The notes: generated from the letters alone by a model not told the origin. A stretch of DNA of 12,251 bases from Prevotellaceae bacterium (GCA_031259225.1 JAIRLT010000228.1:1-12251); one strand, 5' to 3'. Counted from the stretch's first letter, positions 1 through 7,177 are shown. Made by a program: numbers and translations.

Positions 1-20
1 TGTGCATTGTTCATTAGTTT

Positions 21-96
21 CTGGATTGCTTCGGGCTTCGCCCTCGCAATGACGACAGACACACCCCGTCATTGCGAGCGGAGCGAAGCAATCCAG
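21..96. repeat. Inverted pair of a CATTGCGAG-type dispersed element
   Basis: Two copies of one roughly 30-bp element face each other. The left copy (21-54) starts CTGGATTGCTTCG and ends CTCGCAATGACG. The right copy (67-96) starts CGTCATTGCGAG and ends CGAAGCAATCCAG. The outer arms are exact reverse complements and the centres differ, so the pair could form a long hairpin or cruciform. A truncated third copy lies at 1163-1190. From memory, elements of this type (CATTGCGAG...GAAGCAATCC) are common between genes in several bacterial phyla. No coding potential is apparent. Confidence 0.8.
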
Positions 97-111
97 TTGA
101 ATTGGGTATTT

Positions 112-147
112 GGCTGGCGCACCAGCTAACTCATAACTCATAACTCC
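112..147. repeat. Palindrome copy 1 plus TAACTCA heptamer array
   Basis: GGCTGGCGCACCAGCT at 112-127 is an imperfect copy of the window's 16-bp palindrome, with A in place of G at 121 and T at the end. Three heptamers follow at once: TAACTCA twice, then TAACTCC (127-147). The first T is shared between palindrome and array. This is the first of seven palindrome copies, all in non-coding gaps. Confidence 0.8.
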
Positions 148-149
148 TC

Positions 150-292
150 CGTCATTCCGAGCGGAGCGAAGCGGAGTCGAGAAATCTGCTGCGACTCTTT
201 GCTCCCCTACCCCATGTCCCGTAGTTCCCCCTTTGGGGGTTAGGGGGCTTCCGCTGCGCGGCTCGTGCCTCGCCGCTCCGGTCGGAATGACG
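150..292. repeat. CATTCCGAG-type element with 11-bp inverted ends
   Basis: CGTCATTCCGA at 150-160 is the exact reverse complement of TCGGAATGACG at 282-292, which defines a 143-bp element. The left end continues GCGGAGCGAAGCGGAGTC and then GAGAAATCT. The interior holds a small C5-TTT-G5 hairpin (227-239) and a GC-rich stretch. The short frame open from 233 lies inside this repeat and resembles no protein I know. It could be a composite of known dispersed repeats or a small non-autonomous element. No transposase is present. Confidence 0.65.
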
Positions 293-300
293 GCGTTGTG

Positions 301-366
301 GGCAGTAGGCAGTAGGCAGTGCTGGCGCGCCAGCCCCTTTCACCCTTTACCCTTCCCCCTTCGCCC
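301..366. repeat. Heptamer array, palindrome copy 2, second heptamer array
   Basis: GGCAGTA occurs twice and then GGCAGT (301-320). The palindrome core GCTGGCGCGCCAGC sits at 321-334 with no gap. It is followed by a C-rich array of period about 7: CCCTTTCA, CCCTTTA, CCCTTCC, CCCTTCG, CCC (335-366). Two unrelated tandem words are therefore joined by the palindrome, the arrangement seen again at 1101-1165, 6028-6118 and 11681-11870. Confidence 0.85.
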
Positions 367-382
367 AAAAGTTGGCTGCAAC

Positions 383-422
383 AAAGAACTGCCAGTAAGG
401 AAACTTATTGGCGGTTCTTTTT
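383..422 (+). terminator. Rho-independent terminator hairpin with GAAA tetraloop
   Basis: Positions 383-399 pair with 404-420 as an unbroken 17-bp stem, closed by the GNRA-type tetraloop GAAA (400-403) and followed by TTTTT (418-422). Two of the pairs are wobbles when read as + strand RNA: U390-G413 and G395-U408. On the other strand these would be A-C mismatches, so the structure is built to fold in + strand RNA. It most likely ends a transcript coming from the left, although nothing coding is visible in 1-382. It could instead be a leader hairpin for the gene at 491. Confidence 0.8.
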
Positions 423-428
423 GAAATC

Positions 429-462
429 TTTGAAATAATTCATTGTTACCGGATTTTTTTTG
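429..462 (+). promoter_or_regulatory. Possible Bacteroidota-type promoter for the deformylase-like gene
   Basis: TTTG at 429-432 fits a -33 box. TTTTTTTG at 455-462 matches the -7 consensus TAnnTTTG except at the second base. The 22-bp gap is a little longer than the usual 19 or so. A start about 20 nt before the ATG at 491 would follow. AATCTTTG at 425-432 is a rival -7 box. Both are weaker than the exact boxes of dnaE, galE and dnaB. Confidence 0.3.
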
Positions 463-490
463 TAACTTACGGCTGTTAAATTTTCAGGCT

Positions 491-1099
491 ATGAAAAAAT
501 TATTATTACTGTTATGCACCGTTATGGGCGCAATGCTGCTTTCCTGCAAGCGTCCGGCGGTATTTTCCGGGGAGGAGAAAGCATTGATATGCCGGGGAAC
601 TGCTCAAACGCCTTTCAGGGTATTGAAAATAACCAATACGCAAGATGCCATTATCCTCCGAACCCCTTGCAGTGATATCGAAAATTTCGCCAATGACTCC
701 ACGCTGGCATTACTGATTGCGCGCTTGAAAACAACCTTGGCTGCGGAAAACGGCGTGGGTATTGCTGCGCCGCAAGCAGGAGTGTTGAGAAATATTTTCC
801 TGTTTATGCGGCTTGACTTGCCGGGCGAACCGGTCGTGGTAGCTATCAATCCAAGAATAACCAGCCATCCGGACACGACGGTGTGTTTCGTGCGCGACGG
901 GTGTTTATCCATTCCCGGCGTCGGCGGTAATTCTATCCGCTATCCATGGGTCGAAGTGGAATACTACAATGAGAAAGGCGAACTTTTCCGCGAACGGCTG
1001 GAAGGCTACAGCCGGCAGGACACCTTTACAGCAGTGATTTTCCAACACGAATACGACCATACGCGCGGCATATTGTTTATTGATAAATTGTGCCGTTAA
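491..1099 (+). CDS. Peptide deformylase-like lipoprotein
   Basis: Encodes 202 aa of the peptide deformylase family, metalloenzymes that remove formyl groups from N-terminal methionines. All three family motifs are visible: GVGIAAPQ (88-95), DGCLS (136-140, usually EGCLS) and QHEYDH (185-190). Together they supply the metal ligands Cys138, His186 and His190 and the catalytic Glu187. The N-terminus is unusual. A lysine pair, a run of leucines and the lipobox LLSC (Cys19) form a type II signal peptide, so the mature protein should be lipid-anchored outside the cytoplasm. The start at 491 is chosen over an upstream in-frame ATG at 443, because the 16 extra residues would bury the signal peptide. 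Residues +2 and +3 after the Cys are Lys-Arg, without the acidic residues of known Bacteroidota surface-export signals, so a periplasm-facing position is inferred. It stands alone between repeat mosaics. The fold is confidently assigned; the substrate is unknown. It is unlikely to be the housekeeping deformylase. Confidence 0.85.
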   Translation: MKKLLLLLCTVMGAMLLSCKRPAVFSGEEKALICRGTAQTPFRVLKITNTQDAIILRTPCSDIENFANDSTLALLIARLKTTLAAENGVGIAAPQAGVLRNIFLFMRLDLPGEPVVVAINPRITSHPDTTVCFVRDGCLSIPGVGGNSIRYPWVEVEYYNEKGELFRERLEGYSRQDTFTAVIFQHEYDHTRGILFIDKLCR

Positions 1100-1100
1100 A

Positions 1101-1190
1101 TTAAGTCATAAGGCGGCTGGCGCGCCAGCTAATTCCTAATTCTTAATTCCTAATTCTTAATTCTTCGGGCTCCGCCCTCGCAATGACGAC
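1101..1190. repeat. Composite repeat: AAGTCAT word, palindrome copy 3, AATTCYT heptamers, truncated CATTGCGAG element
   Basis: This begins one base after the deformylase-like stop codon. TTAAGTCATAAG (1101-1112) precedes the palindrome GGCTGGCGCGCCAGCT (1115-1130). Five exact heptamers follow (1131-1165), alternating AATTCCT and AATTCTT. The last runs without a gap into CTTCGGGCTCCGCCCTCG and then CAATGACGAC, a copy of the inner part of the 21-54 element that lacks its outer end. Three repeat families are thus fused end to end. The palindrome, about 15 nt past the stop, could also act as a weak terminator stem. The remaining sequence up to 1258 has only a short palindrome, CAATTTAAATTG (1212-1223). 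Confidence 0.85.
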
Positions 1191-1258
1191 TATGATAAGC
1201 CGGGCTTGCGACAATTTAAATTGCACCCCCGGGCATCCATACATCTGTAAATTTTTTC

Positions 1259-1266
1259 TATCTTTG
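1259..1266 (+). promoter_or_regulatory. -7 box of the dnaE promoter
   Basis: TATCTTTG matches the Bacteroidota -7 consensus TAnnTTTG exactly and lies 33 nt before the dnaE ATG. I see no good -33 TTTG at the expected distance. Transcription should start around 1273, giving a leader of roughly 27 nt. No Shine-Dalgarno sequence is present, only an A/T-rich stretch before the start, which is usual in this phylum. Confidence 0.6.
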
Positions 1267-1299
1267 CAATAGTGAAAATATCCTTTTCTATTTTAAATT

Positions 1300-4200
1300 A
1301 TGTCGCAATTTGTACACTTACATGTCCACACACAATACTCTATTTTAGACGGTATGTCCACGATTGGCGGGCTGTTCCGGAAAGCCGAAGAGGACGGGCA
1401 ACCGGCGCTGGCTATTACCGACCACGGAAATATGTTTGGCGTAAAAGAATTTTTAGATGTAGCGGAAAAAAAATACCCGGAAATAAAGCCGATAGTCGGA
1501 TGCGAAGTATATGTATCGCCCGAAGGTCGTTTTTCGCGGCGCGGCAAAGAAGACCAAAGCAGCAATCACCTTGTTTTGTTAGCCAAAAATAAAACCGGGT
1601 ACCATAATTTGGTAAAGCTGGTTTCCCTTGCTTATATCGAAGGTTTTTATTACAAGCCGCGTATTGACCACGAACTGTTGGAAAAATATCATGAGGGGTT
1701 GATTGCCTGTTCGGCTTGCCTGGCAGGCGAAGTACCGCGCGCTATCCTGCATGGGAATTTGGAAGAAGCGGAAAAAACCATTGTGTGGTATAAAAATTTA
1801 TTCGGCGATGATTATTATCTCGAATTGCAACGCCACGAAACGCAAGACCCCCTTGCCGACCAACAGGTTTACCCGATGCAAAAAACCGCAGCGGAACATA
1901 TCCTGACATTCGCGCAAAAATACCGGATTAAAATTATTGCCACCAACGACGTGCACTTTGAAAATGCCGACGACGCCGAAGCGCATGACCGCTTGATTTG
2001 CCTGAATACCGGCGCCGACCTCAATGATGCAAAGCGCATGCGCTACACCAAACAGGAGTGGATGAAAACGCAGGCGGAAATGGCGCAACTCTTCCATGAC
2101 CTCCCCGAAGCGCTAAGCAATACGTTGGAAATAGCAGGAAAGATAGAACGTTACAGCATCAACAACCAACCGATAATGCCGTATTTTCCTATCCCCGGGG
2201 ATTTCACGGACTCCAACGAATACCTGCGGCACCTGACCTATGAAGGCGCGGCTAAACGCTATCAAGAAATCACGGAGGCGATAAAAGAGCGGATTGATTT
2301 TGAACTGGCGACGATAAAAAAAATGGGCTATCCCGATTACTTTTTGATTGTACAGGATTTTATTTCCGCAGCGCGTGCAATGGATGTATGGGTAGGTCCC
2401 GGGCGCGGTTCGGCAGCCGGTTCGGTAGTGGCATATTGTTTGCAGATTACCGATATTGACCCGTTGGAATATAATTTGCTGTTTGAGCGTTTCCTCAATC
2501 CCGACCGCATTTCCCTGCCCGATATTGACATTGATTTCGACGACGACGGTCGCGCAAAAGTATTAAAATACGTGGAGGATAAATACGGGAAAGACCATGT
2601 ATCGCATGTTATCACTTTCGGCACGATGGCGACCAAATCGGCTATCCGCGATGTGGCGCGCGTGCAAAAATTACCGCTGGATAAATCGGATAAACTGGCA
2701 AAATTGATACCCATACGCTGGGACAAAAAAGAAACCGTCGTTAAAAAAGATGAAGACGGCAACGAAGAAAAAGAAGAACAGGGCTTGCCGATTAACTTGA
2801 AAAATTGCCTTGACCATATCCCCGAACTTAAACAGGAAATGCAATCGGAAGACCCGTTGCTGCAAGACACGTTCAAGTTTGCCAAACAACTCGAGGGCTC
2901 TATCCGCAACACCGGCGTGCATGCCTGTGCCATTATCATCGGGCGGAATAATTTGATGGAACACATTCCTATTTCTTCCGCCAAAGACAAAGACACCGGT
3001 GAAGATATGTGGGTGTCGCAATACGAAGGCTCGTGCATCGAAGAAGTGGGCATGTTGAAAATGGATTTCCTCGGGTTAAAAACCCTGTCAATCCTACGCG
3101 GCGCCATTGAAAATATCAAATCGACATGCGGCATTGATATTGATTTGTCCACCATTCCGCTGGATGATAAGAAAACGTATGAGCTGTTCAGCCGCGGGAA
3201 TACCGTCGCTACGTTCCAGTTTGAATCGGACGGCATGAGGAAATGGTTGCAGGAACTCGAACCCACGCGTTTTGAAGACCTGATAGCCATGAACGCGCTC
3301 TACCGCCCCGGTCCGATGAATTACATTCCCAACTTTGTCGAACGCAAGCATGGTCGCGAAAAGATAGAATACGACCTGCCCGAGATGGAAGAATTTTTGA
3401 GCGACACGTATGGCATCACCGTATATCAGGAACAGGTCATGTTGTTGTCACAAAAACTGGCAGGGTTCACCGGCGGGCAAGCCGATACCCTGCGCAAAGC
3501 CATGGGGAAAAAGCAAAAAAAGACGCTGGCAAAAATGAAAAACGATTTTATTGCCGGTGCAATAGAAAACGGACACTCCGAAGAAATCTGCACTAAAATC
3601 TGGAGCGACTGGGAAGCGTTTGCCGAATATGCCTTCAATAAATCGCACTCCACCTGCTACGCTTTACTGGGATACCAGACCGCCTACCTGAAAGCCAACT
3701 ATCCGGCGGAATATATGGCAGCCGTGCTTAGCTGCAATCTGGACAATATCGACGAAATTACCAAACTGATGAACGAATGCCGGAGGATGGGCATCGCCGT
3801 GTTGGGTCCGGCAATCAACGAAAGTAACCGGTACTTTACCGTCAATGAAGCGGGAAATATCCGTTTCAGCATGGCTGCCATTAAAAATGTGGGAACAGCC
3901 GCCATAGGCGCCATCGTAAACGAACGGCAACAGCACGGGAAGTTCAAAAACATATTCGATTTTGTGGAACGCATACCATTGACCACCATGAACCGCCGGT
4001 CGATGGAAGCGTTGGTATTGGGCGGCGCGTTTGATGAATTTAAAGAAATCAAACGCTATCAATTCCTGGCGCCCAATGCACAAAAGGAAATTTTCTTGGA
4101 GAACTTGCTGCGCTACGCTTCCAAATGGCAAGCCGATAAACAGCAAAACACCCATTCGTTATTCGGCGGCAACTATGACGTGGCGATACAAAAACCGAAA

Positions 4201-4923
4201 ATCCCCACCGACGTGGAAGAATGGATAGCTACTGAAACCTTGAAAAAAGAAAAAGAATTAATAGGCATCTACCTGTCGGCGCACCCCTTGGATATTCATA
4301 ATTTCGCGATACGGCATTTTATCACCCACACCCTGCAAGACGTTCCGGATTTATTAAGCAAAGTGCTAAACGACAAAAACGGGATACTCCAGAAAAAAAC
4401 AATCCTGCTGGCAGGCATTGTTACCAAAGCGGATGAAGCAAAATCAAAAAGAACGGAAAAACCTTATATGCGCTTTACAATGGAAGATTACACCGACACC
4501 ATGGATATGACCTTATTCGGGCAAGATTACGACAACTTCTCCAAATACATAAAACCGGAGCAGGTATTACTCTTGCGCTGCCAGCTACAAAAACGTTTTC
4601 GGGGAAGGGATGACAAGCGACCTGAAGAATGGGAACTCAAAATACGTTCCGTCCATAACCTGGCGCACGTGTGCGACGAATTGGTGCAGTCCGTCCAGCT
4701 TGTTTTGCCCGTAGAAGAACTCTCCGCGTCCTTTACGCAACGGTTAATGGAAACAATTTCAAAAAACCAGGGGCATACAACGTTGCAACTGAAATTGACG
4801 GAACAAAAAAACCACTTGGCGGTAGTATTAGGGTCACGCTCGTTCCGTGTGGCGCTGACGCCGGATTTTATAGATTTTATGCAATCGGAAAATATAAAAT
4901 ATCATTTAACTAAAAAAATATAA
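1300..4923 (+). CDS. dnaE: DNA polymerase III alpha subunit
   Basis: Encodes the 1207-aa catalytic subunit of the replicative DNA polymerase, a C-family enzyme. Order of parts: an N-terminal PHP domain with HLHVH (residues 6-10), ITDHG (39-43) and GCEVYV (67-72); the palm signature GPGRGSAAGS (366-375); two catalytic aspartates in PDIDIDF (Asp408, Asp410); and the third in KMDFLGL (Asp589). YRPGPM at about 668-673 is the family's conserved loop. A helix-hairpin-helix region and an OB fold (from about 1028) follow. QNTHSLFG (949-956) resembles an internal sliding-clamp-binding motif. Length is normal for DnaE of this phylum. There is no exonuclease domain, so proofreading must come from another subunit. 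The PHP metal-binding residues look largely kept. The gene has its own promoter box and is probably read through into the glycosyltransferase gene 33 bp downstream. No frameshift or intein is seen. Confidence 0.98.
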   Translation: MSQFVHLHVHTQYSILDGMSTIGGLFRKAEEDGQPALAITDHGNMFGVKEFLDVAEKKYPEIKPIVGCEVYVSPEGRFSRRGKEDQSSNHLVLLAKNKTGYHNLVKLVSLAYIEGFYYKPRIDHELLEKYHEGLIACSACLAGEVPRAILHGNLEEAEKTIVWYKNLFGDDYYLELQRHETQDPLADQQVYPMQKTAAEHILTFAQKYRIKIIATNDVHFENADDAEAHDRLICLNTGADLNDAKRMRYTKQEWMKTQAEMAQLFHDLPEALSNTLEIAGKIERYSINNQPIMPYFPIPGDFTDSNEYLRHLTYEGAAKRYQEITEAIKERIDFELATIKKMGYPDYFLIVQDFISAARAMDVWVGPGRGSAAGSVVAYCLQITDIDPLEYNLLFERFLNPDRISLPDIDIDFDDDGRAKVLKYVEDKYGKDHVSHVITFGTMATKSAIRDVARVQKLPLDKSDKLAKLIPIRWDKKETVVKKDEDGNEEKEEQGLPINLKNCLDHIPELKQEMQSEDPLLQDTFKFAKQLEGSIRNTGVHACAIIIGRNNLMEHIPISSAKDKDTGEDMWVSQYEGSCIEEVGMLKMDFLGLKTLSILRGAIENIKSTCGIDIDLSTIPLDDKKTYELFSRGNTVATFQFESDGMRKWLQELEPTRFEDLIAMNALYRPGPMNYIPNFVERKHGREKIEYDLPEMEEFLSDTYGITVYQEQVMLLSQKLAGFTGGQADTLRKAMGKKQKKTLAKMKNDFIAGAIENGHSEEICTKIWSDWEAFAEYAFNKSHSTCYALLGYQTAYLKANYPAEYMAAVLSCNLDNIDEITKLMNECRRMGIAVLGPAINESNRYFTVNEAGNIRFSMAAIKNVGTAAIGAIVNERQQHGKFKNIFDFVERIPLTTMNRRSMEALVLGGAFDEFKEIKRYQFLAPNAQKEIFLENLLRYASKWQADKQQNTHSLFGGNYDVAIQKPKIPTDVEEWIATETLKKEKELIGIYLSAHPLDIHNFAIRHFITHTLQDVPDLLSKVLNDKNGILQKKTILLAGIVTKADEAKSKRTEKPYMRFTMEDYTDTMDMTLFGQDYDNFSKYIKPEQVLLLRCQLQKRFRGRDDKRPEEWELKIRSVHNLAHVCDELVQSVQLVLPVEELSASFTQRLMETISKNQGHTTLQLKLTEQKNHLAVVLGSRSFRVALTPDFIDFMQSENIKYHLTKKI

Positions 4924-4956
4924 CGTTTTTTTCTTATTTTAATCAAAAAATAGTCT

Positions 4957-6024
4957 ATGAGTACCTTCTTCTATGCCTGTATTACCGCCCTGCTATGCAG
5001 TTTTCTGCTAATGCCGTTATTGGCACGCTTCCTGCACCGCAAGCAAATCCTTGACGAAGGCGGTCACCGGAGAATACACAAGGGATTTGTGCCGTCGATG
5101 GGAGGAATTATCATTTGCCTTGCATTCCTGTTTGCCATGCTATTGTGGATACCCATTGAAGGCATTGTCGGACGCCGGTTTGAGCTGGCGGCTATTGCAC
5201 TGATGTTTTTTGCCGGCGTTCGCGATGACATGGATCCTTTGCGCCCGCTATACAAATTATTAGTACAAATAGTCGCGGCGATCATTGTGGTGTTAGCCGG
5301 TGATCTGTACATTAACTCACTCTACGGTTTGTTTGGCATATATGAAATACCGGAATTTTTGGGATGTGCGCTCAGCATATTGTTCATTATTTTTGTCACC
5401 AACGCATTTAATTTAATTGACGGTATCGACGGACTGGCAGCCAGCATATCCATCATGGCTTTTGCGTTCCTTAGTTTTTGGTTCTATTTGGCAGGCAACG
5501 AAACGGAAACCTTGCGCATGGCTTGTATTATGGGCTCCCTCATCGGATTTTTATACTATAACTGGCAACCGGCTTCTATTTTTATGGGCGACACCGGTTC
5601 GTTGGTTGTCGGGTTTCTCCTCTCAACAAGCGCCCTGTCTTTCATCTCCGCAAACGGTAATTTGCCGGAAGATGTATCCTATAAATTTCCCGCAGTATTC
5701 AGCGCCGGGATGGCGCTGGTATTATTACCGCTTTTCGATACTATCCGTATATTCATCTTGCGGATAAAACAGGGGAAATCACCCTTCCGTCCCGACAAGC
5801 AACACCTGCATCATACACTGCTACATGTGATGTGCACGCATGCAAGAACCGTACGCATCATGTTAATGGGATATGTCCTTATTGCCGGAGGCATTCTCAT
5901 CGCCGGCAAGTTTTATAAAGACTGGATTGTGCTTACAGGGGGAATAATTATTTGTATTATCATTGATTTGCTACTGACACGCAATATCGGACGGTTAGTG
6001 CGGAAATACGGCGGAAAGATGTAA
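4957..6024 (+). CDS. Undecaprenyl-phosphate glycosyl-1-phosphate transferase (WecA/TagO/MraY family)
   Basis: Encodes a 355-aa polytopic membrane enzyme that moves a sugar-1-phosphate, probably GlcNAc-1-P, from its UDP form onto undecaprenyl phosphate. This is the first membrane step of O-antigen, capsule or similar glycan synthesis. Family motifs in order: HKGFVPSMGGI (41-51), the cytoplasmic Asp pair RDDMDPL (89-95), NAFNLIDGIDGLA (149-161), FMGDTGS (209-215), the Asp in PLFDT (258-262) and RPDKQHLHH (278-286). The HxHH-type loop points to the WecA/TagO branch rather than MraY, and no peptidoglycan cluster lies nearby. About ten or eleven hydrophobic segments are apparent. The start is 33 bp after dnaE with no promoter-like TTTG between, so co-transcription with dnaE is likely. 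The 3' end meets a tandem repeat three bases after the stop. Exact sugar specificity cannot be read from the sequence. Confidence 0.92.
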   Translation: MSTFFYACITALLCSFLLMPLLARFLHRKQILDEGGHRRIHKGFVPSMGGIIICLAFLFAMLLWIPIEGIVGRRFELAAIALMFFAGVRDDMDPLRPLYKLLVQIVAAIIVVLAGDLYINSLYGLFGIYEIPEFLGCALSILFIIFVTNAFNLIDGIDGLAASISIMAFAFLSFWFYLAGNETETLRMACIMGSLIGFLYYNWQPASIFMGDTGSLVVGFLLSTSALSFISANGNLPEDVSYKFPAVFSAGMALVLLPLFDTIRIFILRIKQGKSPFRPDKQHLHHTLLHVMCTHARTVRIMLMGYVLIAGGILIAGKFYKDWIVLTGGIIICIIIDLLLTRNIGRLVRKYGGKM

Positions 6025-6027
6025 ACG

Positions 6028-6118
6028 GATTTACAGATTTACGGGTTTACAGATTTACAGATTTAGCTGGCGCGCCAGCCAATTAGTCACATTAAACAAT
6101 TAGTCACATTAGCACATT
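6028..6118. repeat. Octamer array, palindrome copy 4 and duplicated 17-mer block
   Basis: The whole gap between two convergent genes is repeat. Four octamers of GATTTACA type plus GATTTA (6028-6065) lead into the palindrome AGCTGGCGCGCCAGCC (6065-6080). Then come CAATTAGTCACATTAAA and CAATTAGTCACATTAGC, two near-identical 17-mers, and ACATT. Positions 6071-6118 are identical over 48 bp to 11823-11870. The block covers the galE stop codon (6109-6111) and its last two codons. The palindrome may also serve as a two-way terminator, but neither side has a clear T-run. Confidence 0.9.
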
Positions 6119-7131
6119 AATTTCTTTTCCCATTTCCATGCAGAACGGAGGGTATCTTCAATAGACTCCTGCGCGCGCCAGCCCAGCAGGGCATGCGCTT
6201 TTCCGGGATTTGCCCACACTTGTTCTATATCGCCGGCGCGGCGGTCGGCAATCCTGTAAGGTAATTTTATTCCCGTAGCTTTTTGGAAAGCAGCAACCAG
6301 TTCCAGCACCGACAACCCTTTGCCCGTGCCGATATTAAAAACTTCCATAGCCGTTTTATTTTTCCCCTCCGACAGGTAATTGACCGCCTGCACATGCGCA
6401 CGCGCCAAATCCACCACATTGATATAATCGCGGATACAGCTTCCGTCGGGCGTGTGGTAATCATTACCGAAAACGCTTAATTCCTTCCGGACGCCCGCCG
6501 CTACCTGCGTGATGAACGGCACTAAATTTTGCGGCACGCCCACCGGCAACTCCCCTATCTCCGCCGACGGATGAGCGCCTACCGGATTAAAGTAACGCAA
6601 CAAAACGCCCTGCAAGGCGCTGGAAACAGCGGTATCGCGCAAAATCTCTTCACAAACCTGTTTCGTATTCCCATAGGGCGACGCCGCCGGCTGGACGGGA
6701 GCGTCTTCCGTAACCGGCAACACGGCGGGCTGCCCGTAAACCGTGCAAGACGAAGAAAACACTATATGGAAAACGCCATGCGCTATCATCTCTTCCACCA
6801 CATTGAGCAGCGATATTAAATTATTACGGTAATACAACAAAGGCTTTTCCACGCTTTCGCCCACCGCCTTGGACGCCGCAAAATGAATGACTGCCGTAAT
6901 GCCGGGATACTTATCGAAAACAGCCGCCATAGCATTCCTGTCGCAGCAATCCGCCTGCTCAAAATGCGGGCGGACGCCGGTAATACGCTTTACGCCTTCC
7001 ACAGCATCTGCTGTGGAGTTCGACAAGTTATCAACAATAACGGTTTCAAACCCCGCCTGCTGTAATTCAACAACAGTATGCGAGCCAATGTAGCCCGTGC
7101 CGCCGGTAACAAGAATAATCGGTTTTGACAT
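6109..7131 (-). CDS. galE: UDP-glucose 4-epimerase
   Basis: Encodes 340 aa, an extended short-chain dehydrogenase/reductase that interconverts UDP-glucose and UDP-galactose (possibly also the N-acetyl forms) in the cytoplasm, supplying galactose for surface glycans. Visible features: the NAD-binding VTGGTGYIGSH (8-18), the active-site segment SSSCTVYG with Ser128, YGNTK with catalytic Tyr153 and Lys157, and the late RRAGD motif. Each catalytic residue sits four positions later than in the E. coli enzyme. The start at 7131 (MSKPIILVTGG) is chosen over a frame open to 7221, because the Rossmann strand normally begins within the first few residues and the -7 box lies at 7147-7154. The protein ends KKLMC; the codons for Met and Cys and the stop are inside a repeat block also found at 11823-11870. 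It is divergent from dnaB and convergent with the WecA-type gene. Confidence 0.96.
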   Translation of the reverse strand: MSKPIILVTGGTGYIGSHTVVELQQAGFETVIVDNLSNSTADAVEGVKRITGVRPHFEQADCCDRNAMAAVFDKYPGITAVIHFAASKAVGESVEKPLLYYRNNLISLLNVVEEMIAHGVFHIVFSSSCTVYGQPAVLPVTEDAPVQPAASPYGNTKQVCEEILRDTAVSSALQGVLLRYFNPVGAHPSAEIGELPVGVPQNLVPFITQVAAGVRKELSVFGNDYHTPDGSCIRDYINVVDLARAHVQAVNYLSEGKNKTAMEVFNIGTGKGLSVLELVAAFQKATGIKLPYRIADRRAGDIEQVWANPGKAHALLGWRAQESIEDTLRSAWKWEKKLMC

Positions 7132-7146
7132 ATAATTTTTTTTAAA

Positions 7147-7177
7147 CAAAGATAGTGATTTAATCGTAAAGAGTAAA
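7147..7177 (-). promoter_or_regulatory. Promoter of galE
   Basis: On the minus strand TATCTTTG (forward 7147-7154) matches the -7 consensus exactly. TTTA (forward 7174-7177) sits 19 bp upstream, one base from the -33 TTTG. The box ends 15 nt before the galE ATG, so the leader would be very short. This supports the start at 7131 over the longer frame. Confidence 0.65.

Noticed and set aside
233..424. Short plus-strand open frame in the first gap
   Set aside because: It crosses a dispersed repeat, a heptamer array, a palindrome and the terminator hairpin. The composition is repeat-driven.
443..490. Upstream ATG giving a 218-aa deformylase-like protein
   Set aside because: The 16 extra residues would precede a textbook lipoprotein signal peptide beginning at 491, and the possible promoter box (455-462) overlaps this stretch.
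2337..3290. Long open frame (317 codons) on the minus strand opposite dnaE
   Set aside because: It lies antisense to conserved polymerase sequence including the catalytic aspartates, is very Ser-rich, and matches no family I know. It is a shadow of dnaE codon use.
6168..6184. Eighth copy of the palindrome inside galE
   Set aside because: The sequence resembles one arm only (GCGCGCCAGCC) and encodes the ordinary LGWRAQ segment of the epimerase; it is not a palindrome.
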